Of a DNA stretch of 64,000 nt, positions 13,668 through 27,241 are shown in pieces (within the stretch, counting starts at the first letter, position 1; each line of letters opens with the position of its first letter). The position numbers were made by a program, and so were the translations under genes. Source of the stretch: Bagarius yarrelli (taxonomy: Eukaryota > Chordata > Actinopteri > Siluriformes > Sisoridae); the NCBI GenBank assembly GCA_005784505.1, contig VCAZ01000124.1, positions 1,016,532 through 1,080,531 of the forward strand, written 5' to 3'. The notes below the pieces were generated by a model. The model searched no databases and was not told where the DNA came from. It saw only the letters and a list, made by a program, of their open reading frames with translations.

Positions 13668-16600
13668 CCCTCTCTCTCTCTAAACCGCTCCCTCTTAATC
13701 TCTTCTCCTTTCTTTTTTTCTTTCCCTTCCTCTTTTTCTATACCTCTTTCTCTCCTTCTTTTCTTTTTTCTCCTCCCTTATATCTCTCTCTCTCCCTTTC
13801 TTTCTCTCTCTTCCCTCTCGTTCCTCTCTCTCCCCTTTCTCTCTCTCTCTCTCTCTCTTGATCTCTGTCTTTCTGTAAACCTCTCTCTTACTTCATTTAT
13901 TTCTCTTTTCCTTCTCTCTCTCTCTCTTACCTTTCTCTCTCCTCCTCTCTGTCTCTCATTGCTGGCAGGATCACAGCGAATCAGTGACAGCGAGTTTTCT
14001 GACTACGACTGTGAGGATGGTATTGGCGTCGTATCAGGTACACCAGCTCCGTCTTTCAGTTCCTCTCACTTCCTTCCTCTCACACTCTTCCCTCACCTCT
14101 GACTTTTGCAGGTGTGTCATGTGACATGCTGCAGTAGTAATTCATTGATTGGTATAATTTATTTCCTCAGATCACCGGCACAACAGCAGAAAGTTCCAGA
14201 GCTCCACTCTGTCCGTTCCCGAGCAAGTCATGTCGTCCAATCATCGCTCTCGTTCAGACATCATGCGCAATCGCTCTCGTTCCCCCAGTGTTCCTCCTCC
14301 TCACAGGTACAGAGTGCTCTTCCTCACAGTGCACACACACCAATAAAAACAGGCTAGCACACACACACGTCTAGCTTCCCCTTTAGTCATCCATCTTTAT
14401 GTGTGTGTTGCAGTCGGAGTTTGGATCACGGTGTGAGGGGACCGGCGCATTACAGACACCGGCCACAACATTCTGAAGATCAGTATTCACCTGATCGGTA
14501 TGTTTTCAGAAAAAAGACTATTTGATTATTTGTCCAGGTGTTCAGTGGAGTTGAGTCAAAGTCGGGGGGCTCTTCTACTAGAACACAGCATGTCTTCATG
14601 GAGATCATGCACAGGGGCATTGACATGCAGGAACAGAGTTTAAGTCCCCTAGTTCCAGTGAAAGAAAAATGTCTTTGTGTAAACTTGGTGTCCAAATTGA
14701 AAGGTTTTTATATGGGTCTATGAGTCGGTGGGCACATACTGTTAATCAGATAGTGTAGGGAATAGAAACAGAAGACAAGGAATGAAGGGTATGTTATGGA
14801 AACAGGTCCAATGCTAAGCAAATATACAGGCTTTGCTTATATCACTGGATTGAATTTGAGGTCCTGACATTAACCCCTGACCCATAATCCATATTATTTC
14901 AGTACGGTGGAACCTTGGCATACGAATTCCCTTCTACGAATTTTAGCCTAAGGACTGAAATTTTGAAAGAACTTTGTATTGATTGTTTCAGCATACGAGT
15001 GAACATTGGCTAAGTTGCTAAGTTAGCTCTAGTCTAAAATCCATTGAAAACTTGTTTGCGTCAGTGGAAAGCCAAGCGAAGTCAGCAAAAGCTTGTTTTG
15101 AAAGACAGCCTATGGAACCGCAGTCACCTTCATCGTAGCTTTATAAGCTAGTTGATTTTTCATGGGATTTTTGGTGACCGATTTGTGTCATGGGCCCGTT
15201 TATTTTAGATTTTACTTTATTTACATGTTTTGTCTAAATTGATTTGTAATGCAAAAGTATGATGATAGTGTTGTGAATGAGTAATATCGGATTATCCGAA
15301 CTGACATTATATCTTATAGAAAAACTCTTACCTTGAGAACTCCTCCAGAACGGATTAAAATCGTATGTCGACGTTCCACCTGCTTTGGAGCGGGATGAGG
15401 ACATGAGTTTAGATCTTTAAGGGTAGATAGTGAATAAGGTGTTGGATTTCTGGTAGGAAGGTTGTGAGTTTGGACCACCAATCAGACATGGCTGACTCCC
15501 TGAGCACGACTCTTAAACCTCATACTCTCAGGAGTATAAATGAGATAAAAGTATACTTACTTAAAATTCAGAACTTTTCTGGTAAATTTACTGTTTCTAC
15601 TTCTGGCCACAAACTGTAGAGTTCAGGGTTCAATCCACTGAGGTCATGTGACATCTCAGTTTCACCTTTTTTCTCCATTTAGTTTGCTTCATTCATCAGT
15701 CTGTGGTTTTTCCAGATCTCTCTGTTTCTGTCCATTTTCTTCACTCTGGTCATCTCTTCTCTTGTTTTCTCTGAAGAACCTCAGTCACGCACCCTCACCG
15801 AGTCCGAACCAGATATTACACCATCGATACACCTTTCCAGGACCACAGGTACAGTTCAGTTTCAGAGTTATGCTGACAGGATGGATGGTGACAAGGCCCC
15901 TCCCCCACACCCGCTTTAAGATGATTGACAGTTTATTCAAAGGAATAATCTCTGTTTTCTTGAGGAGAGGGAAAGTTTCCTGTAATTACAAGAAGGTTAT
16001 GCAGATATTTTAGGGTTCAGCTGACTAAAGATTCATTTTTAATTTTATCTACAAAGAAGTGTGAGGCATAAATGATACGGGGACATGATTCTTTTTTTAT
16101 TCAAACTCCGCCCATGCCTGTGTTAAAAAAAACTAATTAATGAACTCTGACCTCAAAATTAGAAAAAAAAATTCAACAACATTAAATAAATAAGGTCTTA
16201 ACAGTATAAAGGAAAATCGAAATACTTGCTGTTTACAGTGTAAAATAGTGTTTTTATTTATTTAGCGACAGGTTTACCAAGATTCACTCCAAACTGCTAA
16301 TTATCAAAAAAGATCCAATAAAAAGTTGAATGTTTTCAATCCAGTTTTTAGGGAAAAGCTGCACAAACTGACATGACGGAAAACCACATTAGACTTTTTA
16401 CAAATGAACTCGTAAGAAAATGTGGCAAATATGCTAACCCCTTAGCTCCGCCCACAATCGTACCCTTCCTAACATTTTATAAAAATTTGTTCCCTTTTTT
16501 AGAAGCGGATGTATCACAGAACAAAAATTCCTGTTCCTGTCTTGTGTGTGTAAATGAAGGAAGCTGGTGTGTGTGTGTCTGTGTTTGTGTATGTCTGTGT

Positions 16601-19600
16601 GTGTATGTGTTTAATTAAAGGAAGCTGACGCTGTTCTGGTCTGTGTGTGTGTGTGTGTGTCTGGTGTGTGTAATTAAAGGAAGCTGATGCTGTTCTGGTT
16701 GTGTGTGTGTGTGTGTTTGTGTGTTTATATATATATGCATGACCCTTGCAGCCTCATGTACCCTCTTTTTCGGAAAGACGCTCTAAGGCTGTTGTGCTCA
16801 GCGCAGACCGCCCGAAGCCGCTCGGACAGGGTTTATGGTAGTTTGGAGAGGTAGCTGAACCCTGGAGGTTGTGTGTTTCAGTGTTTATAGGATAGTTGTG
16901 TTTATTAGCTTAGCGTGTGGTATGTATTTTTGTCAGTTTCTCTTCAGTGTATAAAGATTTGTTTTTAAAGAACATTTTACTGAATGAGGCAAAAAACCAC
17001 TAAAGGAATCAGATTACAGTGTTTAATTTTGTAGGTTCAGCAAGTTTGGGAAAAATCATACATTGACATCTGGTCATGTTGTGAAGGTTCCATGAAAATG
17101 AGGAGCTTCAGACTTCTCTATAAGCTTTAACTGTTTTTCCACCGAAGCTGAAGCCGGATCCGGAATCTGGCCACGGGTAGCACTGGTTAAGACACATGTG
17201 GCCGGAATGCCACATACTTCTCTTTTGTCTTCACTGTATTCTTTTAGTCATTCTTCCTCTTAACCTGTTGAACGTTTGCTTTGCAGTTTGGTTAAACCCC
17301 ACAGTCGCTATTTCTCCAGCTATTCCCACATACTCGCGTTTTACTCACGCTACTTTCTAGTTGTCTTTATATGATGCCATGGTGAACGATGTTCTCTTCT
17401 GCCTTGCTGAACTGGTGCCTTTCACACTGTTTTCTGTAGTGGAAGCTCCGCCCACTCACGTTGTTGGTTCCCATGTTTGAGACCAGCAAAATTTCAGGGT
17501 CGGTTTAGGACCAGATTCTGGGCGCCAGCCCCGGTGGAAAAGTGGTTCCTCCTAATGGAACATGTTTCTGTTGTTAGTGTTGGTGGTACAGAGATATAAA
17601 CACTCATTTTCTCTTTCGACTACTTAATCGGACAAAATTCAAAAATCTCAGCTTGTTATGTCAACCCGTTATCAGACTAGCGCAATAATATAAACTGCGA
17701 CTGCACAGGAAATCGCATACTTCTCTAGTGTATACTCGGTGTGAGGCGTGTAGTATGTTTTGAATTCTAACTATGGGAAAAAACGGGTAATTTATTACTT
17801 TCACCTGGATTCTGAAGTACACACACGATAGACACTTTACTATTCCATGATCCTGCAGGAGAGACGACTCGTCATAATCCAAAAATGTCGGAAAGCGTTG
17901 ACGCGGCACCTAACAAAGGCTTAAAGTAGCTTTAAATACTTTAGAAAAAACATTGTTCTTTGTGGTAAAAATTTAACATCATCATACTTCAATTTCACGC
18001 TGCTGTGATGTTACAGTATTTCATTCATACTCTGGGTTATCACACTATATAGAACAGACTTTCTTAGCAATTAGCAAGTCCATACTACCTCAAATGTAGT
18101 ACGAGAAGGTATCAACAGACACGTTACATGCCTTGTGCTGCCATCTGTTTACATGTTTTGAAACTTTTTGATGCCTTCTTGTACTTAAGTAGTAGGGAAT
18201 TTTGGACGCAGCCAACCTCGACAGGCGTAGTTTCTGTTATAGAGAACCAGACTACTGCTTCTGAACAAATTTAACTGCATCCCCTTTAAGACGTTTATTC
18301 ACACATCCTTACAACGAGCACTGCAGCCCAACCTTTAGTCCTACGCCTCGGACTTCCTAGATTTTTAAATAAAATATCTAGACAGATTTTATGTAGGGTT
18401 CCGGGAGAACCAGTAACATCTCTTTGGCTCCGCCCACAGAGTCGGGTGTCTTCAGGATCAGAGTTTAGATCTAGATTGGTCATATTTGTTGAGATTTACT
18501 AAATGAAACCTTCTAATGTGTGTCTCAGTGTTGATCTGTGTTGATTGACGTTAGCTATAGCATTAGCAGTTACACTGTAGTGTAGTGTGTAGATTGTTCT
18601 GATTGTGTGTGTTGTTTTCTGGTCAGGACAATAAGGCGCGTTAGGCGGCGGTCAGTCTACAGCGACTCATACGAATCTCCAGAGAGGTAAAGTGTAGAAT
18701 GTAGCGTTGCTTCTGTTTACGTTGGTTATCCTTGTGGCTATCATGCTGCTCTAAAGTTTGGTTTTTGGAGTTAAATCTCCTGTCAGGCGAAACACTCTCT
18801 TTACCGCCTTTGCAATGGTCAGGATGTAAAGAGAAATCATGAAAGAAATGTCCAAAATTACGCTAAGCTAAATAAACCAATGCTAACTAGCGAGTGTGTC
18901 AGGTGTCTTCAGCTACATAGATCTACGTAAATCTTCTGGACCATAAGAGGAGGTGAAATTACAGACAATTTAACTCTACTTCAATAATTTATACTTTATT
19001 ATGATTTTCATTCATTTGAATCATAATAAAAGGGTAAAATAAAAATTTGTCTTACCCCGTGTTGTCCGGGGATTTTTGTTTTGTGCAAATGTTTTACAAA
19101 TGTTAAATGATATTTAATGACATACTTACAAATAATTACAAAAGGTAATTAATTATTCGCCGTTTTGTGCTAGCAAGGCAGTTTTTATCATAATTAACTA
19201 AATAATCAAGATTTTCCCTAATATTTATCGTTTTTGCTTTTTGGTATCCACCTAAATACTAATTTTCGAAAATTGCGAGCAGTAAAATAATCTTGATTTG
19301 CTTTGATCGTCAGACGAAAAGTAGAAATCTTTTTTTTTTTTGTTTTGTTTAGGCACTGCTGGCTTGATTTCATTCAATCCAATTTAATGCAGTTTATTTC
19401 TGTAGCACTTTTAACAATGGATATTGTCTCAAAGCAGCTTAATAGAACATAAATAAGAATACAAAAGAACCCAAAAAATGATCAAAACATCCCTAAAAAC
19501 ATCCCTAGTGAGCAAGACTGGGGTGACTGTGGCGAGGAAAACCACAAGGTACTCAAAGGGGAACCCATTCCCATTTGGGTGACATTGTTACACCGTTCTC

Positions 19601-19767
19601 TCATTTCTTTAAATTTCAGACTGGTCTAATAATCTTTGTAGTAGGGTTCGAGACCAAGATCAAAGACGCGGGGGCAGTTTTACCAGTGCACACTCTGCGT
19701 TTATATTATTAAAATTATGATTTATTTTTCTTTTTTTACCGTGCACTGCTGTAGAAACAAACACACC

Positions 19768-19803
<36 letters not shown>

Positions 19804-22800
19804 CTCTTCTCAACTTCCCTGGCGTCTTTCTGACTCGAGCTCAGACAATGAAATTCCACTCACTCACTGTGGAAAGAAAAAGCCAATTAGTGTTCTAATT
19901 CCCCCACAGGTGCGCTTAATTCCCCCCCACACACCGCTCGCTCCCCTTCTGCCTGCAGCGCTGCCACGCCCCTTTTTCCACCATCCTGCTGTAGTAATGA
20001 GTGTAGTTTAGTTGTTGTTAGGAAGTGAAATGACAGTTCTAAGGGGTTTAATAAACAAAATGTTTGTTAGTTTAGTGCTGTTGTTATGATTCAGTGCTGT
20101 TGTTATAATAATAGTAATGTTATAAATTTAAATCCCTTCACATGTCATAGACAGAAAGTTCACTGAATATTACAATGAATGAATTCTGCCAAGGGAAGGA
20201 AAGCAGCAGTTTATTCATCTTCATTTCCATTTCATTTCTTTCTTCTCCTCCTTCACATAAAGACATTACAATGGTCCCAGTCACATCCCCTCACCGTGGC
20301 CTGATCACATTACCAACGGATCCTCGGAGGACTTCAGGTGAGACGCACACAGGCAATAACTAAGACAGCAATAACTAAGCCTGACTTGGTTTATTCCTCC
20401 TCGTAATCATTCTGTTCTGTCTCTGGACCTGACAACCCTGTTAAACTCATAAGCAGCAGCAGGAGGGAAAATTTACAAACCTTCAAAATATTAAGTATTT
20501 GGAACAGCACAAGCCGCATGTACTCAAAACAAGTCCAATCCATTGGAGGGACGTCTGATCACATGCTTTGATAAACGAGATTAGAACTGTGTACTACTAA
20601 AGACCAAATTATGCAGAATGCTGAAGGTTACAATAAAGATAAGGGACATATAATTGGGCACATTTATGGAAACTAACTTTAATGCCAGATTAGACTTAGA
20701 TTAAACCCAAATCAGACTTTTATTGAATCAGCCTTCATTAGACCCAGATTAGACATGGAATAAAGCCAGATTAGACTCTTATAAAACCTGAATTAGACCC
20801 AGATTCAATCTGAATAAAACTCTTATAAAACCTGGATTAAACTCAAATCAGACTCTTATTAGACATTCATTAAACCCGGTTTAAATCAAAATCAGACTCT
20901 TATTAGACCTGGATTAAACCCAAACCAGACTCTTATTATACCTGTATTAGACTTGGATTAAACCCAAATCAGACTCTTTTTATACCTGGATTAAATCCAA
21001 ATCAGACTCTTATTAGACCTGGATTATACACAGAATTAAACCCAAATCAGCTTTCATTAGACCTGTATTAAAGCTGGATTAAACTCAAATCAGACTCCTA
21101 TTAGACATTGATTAAACCCGGTTTAAATCCAAATCAGACTCTTATTAGACCTGGATTAAACCCAAATAAGACTCTTATTAGAACTAGATTATACCCGGAT
21201 TAAACCCAAATCGAAATTTTATTAGACCTGGATTAAACCCAAATCAGAATCATATTAGACCTGGATTAAACCCAAATCAAAATTTTATTAGACCTGGATT
21301 AAACCCAAATCAGACTCCTATTAGACCTGGATTAAACCCAAATCCCTGGAAATTTTATTAGACCTGGATTAACCCACCCAAATCAGAATCATATTGGACC
21401 TAGATTAAACCCAAATCAGACTCTTATTATACCTGTATTAAACCCAGATCAGAGCGGGATGTTTATAACACCTCTCTTTTACATCAGTCCATCTTATTGT
21501 TCCACATTTTAAATCCACCGCCTCCATGTTGTATTTTGTGAGATGTTAACCCTCAGCTTGGTCTCTACGTCAGGAACTGCCCCAAGATAGAGATCGAACC
21601 TTCCACAGATGCAGAAAGGTATTGGCTTACTGCTAGCATCTTAGCTAACACGTTAGTGTAGTGTCATTCACTCAGCAGACCAGCAGCCGTTACAGGACGT
21701 TAACAGGAGTGTGTTTCTCTTCACATTTTGCTCCAGAGACGATCAGATCCCAGAGTTTCCAGTTAGCCCCCAACCGTTTGAGGAGGACTTGAGGTAATGC
21801 TGTAGCGCAGTAGGACTAGAACCAAGATGCTTTTTCGTTCAGTGACCCTGTCTGCCTCTCCAGGTGCTCTAAGTTTTGTTTGCTAACAAAAAAACCTCTT
21901 GCTTTTGTTTCTTCCTGGTCCTTTTTTCAGTTACTCCATTTCAGTTTTTTTCCTCATTGCAGAGAAGCAACGTTGCAGTTTTTGCATGTTTCTTTCCTTT
22001 TACCGTTATTTTTACAGGAGCATGGGTTAGCATAAAACCTTCCAGGATTTGGCGGTGGTTTTTCCTTCGTGCCATAAGCAGCCATGTGTGATTAAAATTT
22101 CTGCAGGTACACTTACGCCACAGCGGACAGACCATACAGGTCGAGGTCAGCTGACCAGCGGCCAATGACGGAGCGAACATTCTACACTCGCTCGCGCTCG
22201 TCTGAGCGTCCTGAGCCGTCCTACATGAGGTCCATGCCATCTTTACCCTCCAGGAGATCTGCCCCTCCCTCTCCTGCCTTAACAAGGTGATCCTGACCAA
22301 TCTCGACGACTAACCCCAAACCGTGCCCCGTCCACCCCATTCGAATTGTTTCTGGTCTTTGTTGTTTTGTGTTAAATTGTTGACTAGAAACGTGATGGTA
22401 GTCGTTTTTAAACTAACTTCTGTTTTTTCTTTTCTTTCTGTTTATGATTTTAAAGACACACTACTTATATTCTTATGGAATATAATGGTGTGAACCTGGC
22501 AAACTGTGTCCTGCTTCTTTACATTTTTTTTTTTCTGTGTTTTTTTGACTCTACTAACATTATTGTTTGATGTTGAACAGCATCCCACTTTGTTTTACGG
22601 CCTGTCGGCTGCGCTAACCTTGCTAACGGATGCCCGCGGCTTCTCCTTCACCTTCTCAAGCTGTGGTTCTGTTTAATGCTGCTCCTGTTTCTGCCTCTGT
22701 AACTCCTTCTGAGATGATTTTACACCACAGCTCTTCTGAAATCTTTACTTAAAACATTTTTTTATTTATTAACTAACAAATACGCCGAACTCACGTCGCG

Positions 22801-24898
22801 AGAAAGCTGAAAGTTATCCACTAAATCGATGATCGCATGTGTAACTCAATGCTCAGAAGGTGTTATGAAGCTCAGTCATCGTTTATCAAATGTGCATTTT
22901 TTAGCTCTTGACTTCAGTTCGTCAGCTAAAATGCACTGGACGACCGCATATTTTCTGCTCAGATCGCATGCGTGGATCTGCTCAAATATGTGGAGTCCAG
23001 AGCTGTGAGGTTGAACATCTGTCTAACACCATGTGACTGTTTTTGTTTTAATGTTTTGTTTTGTCAAATGAATTAAACACTTTTTACACTTCTGCTTATT
23101 AACCCTTTCATTTATTTAATATCATCACTACACTAAACAAGGTCTCAGCAGGTTGAACATCCAAAATCTTAGCAAATCTCTCAAAGATCAGGCCCTGATC
23201 AGACTTGGATTACACCTGGATCAGACCCTGATCAGACATACACCAGATTGGACCCAGATCAGGCCCTAATTAGACCTGGATAAAACCTGGCTCAGACATA
23301 CACCGTGTTAGACCTGGACCAGACCCTGATCAGACTTGGCTTAGACCTAGCTAAAAACCAGACAAGACATATACCAGATCAGACCTGGATTAGACCAAGA
23401 TTAAACCTGGATTAGACATACACGAGATTAGACCTGGATCAGACCTAGATCAGACCCATATCAGACTTGAACTAGTCCTGGATTAGACCCAGAATATTAC
23501 CCAGAATTTTTATTTTTTTTTATATAATTTTATGTCAGTTATCGTCATTTTTATTTTAAATGAGTGACTTGTGTTTAGATCCTGGATGAGGAGACATGTA
23601 TGAGGTTATCATGTAATAATCCAAAATTTGAGGCAGATTTGTCGCTAATTAAGGTGCCTTCTCTTGCTGAGATTTTTTTTCACAGTGATTATTACCAACA
23701 TTATTTTTTATTATTTTACTGAATCTTTACTACTCAATGAATATTCATCAGTCTGTGCCAAAGACTAACAATTTTTCTACACATGAGCTTATGAAATGAA
23801 ATAAAATTTATATATATATATTTTAGGTGTAAATAAATGTCTAATGTTCCCCCAATGTTCCTCAGCTGATGTGTAATCAGAGCTGTAAGCTCCTACATCT
23901 TTACTGATAACGTTTGTAAAACTCTTGTTTGTGCTTCAGGGCGAATCCTCGGGCAGGGTCTCTCCAAACAAGTCCCTCAAGCACCCCGGCGTCGTCTCGA
24001 AGAGGTCGCCAGTTACCGCAGGTCCCTCCGAAGGTCTCCATGGACAGGAGTAAGTATCTAAACTGATCTACTTGCTTCTGTGGATGAACATCAGAGCAGT
24101 TTTACATATAAAAAAATAGGTATTCGACCTGGTTCGATCATTTATCGTATGCGTGAAATAAATACACAAACTTGCTGCAGGTGATTGGTAGATGCAGCAG
24201 TGTGTGTATCGATGTTCTGTTTTTCATCCCGACTTTCCCCAGATGGAGGAGAGGGTGTGGCAGAGGCATTCCAAGGTGTGTAGCGTGTGTATGTTTGCAT
24301 TTTGCTTTTAGCTCTTGCAGTTCTTACACACCTCCAGAGCTTGCATTGTTTTCCTGCGTTTCTGCAAATCCTGCGCTTTCTAATACTTTGGATTTTGTCT
24401 TTACTCGTCTTTCCTACTTCTTTTTTTTATTAGCAGATTCTTTAGTGGAGAAAAAAAAGAAAGAAGGAAAGAAAGAAAAAGAAGGAAAGAAAGATGAGTG
24501 AAAAAGAGAAAGAGGACATTATAAATATGGAGGTGGAAAGGGAAAAGGGAAGTAGGCGGGGTTTCTGGGGATGTGTGCGTGTGGATATGATTATCGTATT
24601 GTGTGTAAGTGTGTGTTAGTATGTGTGTGTGGGCGTGTGGGCGTGCGTGTGTGTGTGTGTGTGTGTGCGTGCAAATTTTAACACACTTCTTTTTCCTTAT
24701 CTCGCTCTCTGATTGGTTCAAAGCTGTTGTCAATGAAATTGAAGCAGCATCTGTGATTCTGCCTATTGGACAGCCCCCTGCCCCGCCCACAATAACACAA
24801 CCAACGCCTGGTAAACCTTTACAGCAGATACAGTGGTAGAGCGGCTAGTGCTCAGCATAGGGTAATGTGGGGAGCTTTTATAGACTTATTTCATTAGA

Positions 24899-24941
<43 letters not shown>

Positions 24942-27028
24942 AAACACCCCCCTCCCAGATTACACAATATTCTGTAGTGACCAAATAGTGTTAGTGTTAT
25001 TCATCTTCTAGTTACTTTCACACATCTATCTCTCTGTTTTCTTATTCCTCTCTTTATCCTTTAATCATTTATTCTTGGTCTTTCACACACACCACAGCTG
25101 GTAATGAGATTTCACCTCTACACTGAAGTTCGAGTTCCACAGTTTTATATGATGTCATAGTTGGATGCTCCACATTAACCTCACAATTTAAAATTAGGTT
25201 ATAATTTAACCTAAAAAAGAAGCTTTTTATTTAGTCACTCGATCGAAGTTTATTCACACTCGTGTGTTTAGCAGCATCGTAGAGAAGCTCAGCGTGTCAG
25301 CTGTCTACCAAATACGCAGAAACAGTAAGAAAAATATTACTATGCATCACAAAGATTCTGCTGCTGATTAGATTTATCATTTAGCTTTTGTCAAAAATAA
25401 AACATTTAAATATTAATTGATCAAATAAATTTCACAAAACAAAACAGAATAATTTTAACTGATAAAACTAAATTAAGTGAAAAAAAAAAAAAGTTTAAAA
25501 TAATTTTTTAATGATTTGTCCAAAGATTTCTGGAAAAAAGAATAAGCCTAAACATTAACTTTAAGCTTTTACTAAAAAATATGTTGCAAAACTGGCCATA
25601 AATCAAACTGTACTGTATGAACTGTACCTGTTACTGTTACTGACAAACAAAAACAAATTATGTCCTAAATTCTACATTTTTACCGAAAAATGTGATTTCA
25701 TAAAATGAAATATAAAGTCATTATGTAACTAAGTAATTATTTCATCATGCTGCAATGAGAAAATCGTAGAACTTTGTCATTTTTCTTTTTTTTTTTTTTT
25801 TTTTATTGTGGTTTTTATTGTTTGCCTTCATCTTTTTTATCACCAAAGCTTCATTGGGGGCGGAGTCACCACCCCTGACACCAGACCCTGTCTCTGAACC
25901 AGATCCTGCCCTTTCATTGACTCTTGAACCTGTCGTTCCACCTTCATCTGGGTCAGTCCCGCCTCCAGCTCTGCCTCCCCCTGTGCCAGGTGTGTCGAGT
26001 GTGTGTTCCATCCAGGCATTTCTGAAAGATGCTAAAAAAAATTTAAAGAGTGACAAGTTTAAGAATAATGAGATAAAATGTGACGAGACTATAAGTGACA
26101 TTGTATTGGGTGTTAAAGAGCAATGAGATAAACGCTGATGAGACATAAAGGGATAAGATAAATAATAATGCAGTGAAATTAGATAAAGAGACATGAAGAA
26201 AGAGAAATGCGATCAAGGATAAATTAGTTGGAACACAGGGTTTTTACTGTCATTCTGTTTGCAAGTGTGTGTGTGTGTTTGCTGTGCTGAGTCAGTGCGA
26301 TGCATTAGTTCTTTTTTTAACGTGTGTGTGTTCTCGTTTGTTAAGACATTGAGGAAAAGCTTGTGGCTCCCCCTCCTGTCAATGGGCGGAAAGGCAAGTG
26401 TGTGTGTGTGTGTGTGTGTGTGGAATGTTTATAAGTTTGTTGTTTTTTACTCGTGGAGGTGGGGTTTAAGCTCTCGAACGCAGCTTTAGCGTTGGCATTG
26501 AAGTCTTGTTTTCTTTCTTCCACATTTCTGTGCTGTGACATCAGAGGTGACGTGGGAGGACCAGCAGAGGAGAGTCACTGGTATGAAGTGCATTAACGAG
26601 CCCTGTAGCATGACCTTTGACCCCTGAGTGGTGTCAGTTAGCCAGCTTTAGCGTGTAGTGCTGTGATCTCGCTCTTTCTCTGGCTGTGCCGTAGCTCTGT
26701 AGGTATTTTATTCTTACTCAGTGGCATCATTAAACCACATTTACATATGCAAACATTTAATTTACATATTAATCTCTAAACCTCAAAACAACCCTGATAT
26801 TTTCACTCCTGCTTCTGTCTGTTTCTGTCTTCCTCTATCGCTTGCTTTCTTTTGACTTTCTCCAAATCGTCCCCTCTACTTATCTTGTTTTTTTCTGATT
26901 CTTTCTCTTTCTTTTTTTGTTTTTTCTTTCTTAGTTTTTCTTTCCTTCTTTTCTATTTTTTCTGTTATTCTATTATTCCTAATTGTCCTTTTTTATTTCT
27001 CTTATTTTATTTTTATTTTGTTCTTTCT

Positions 27029-27081
<53 letters not shown>

Positions 27082-27186
27082 TGTTCTCTCTATTTTATTG
27101 GCATGACCATATATAGTTATAGTTTTGCCAAAGCACAAAAGATCGTAATAAGAAACATATAGAAAAACAACAAAGAAAAAAGGCAG

Positions 27187-27241
<55 letters not shown>

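Larger units (their letters stand above)
12123..13968 (+). repeat. Intron with AC, GT and TC microsatellites
   Basis: An AC run lies at 12130-12180, GT runs at 13259-13288 and 13384-13418, and a TC-rich tract at 13486-13955 leads into the exon 10 acceptor. The MITE-like element and the 31 bp minisatellite inside this intron are listed separately. Confidence 0.8.

Noticed and set aside
20640..21450. CRISPR-like regular repeats
   Set aside because: Units are imperfect, directly adjacent with no unique spacers, and the genome is eukaryotic; this is a minisatellite.
21941..22300. 119-residue - strand ORF
   Set aside because: Shadow of the conserved rims2 exon 19 on the + strand.
24437..24500. 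Lys-rich exon (SLVEKKKKEGKKEKEG) after TTAGCAG
   Set aside because: No donor fits phase 1; the only GT gives phase 2 and the frame then stops. Better explained as a polypurine repeat.
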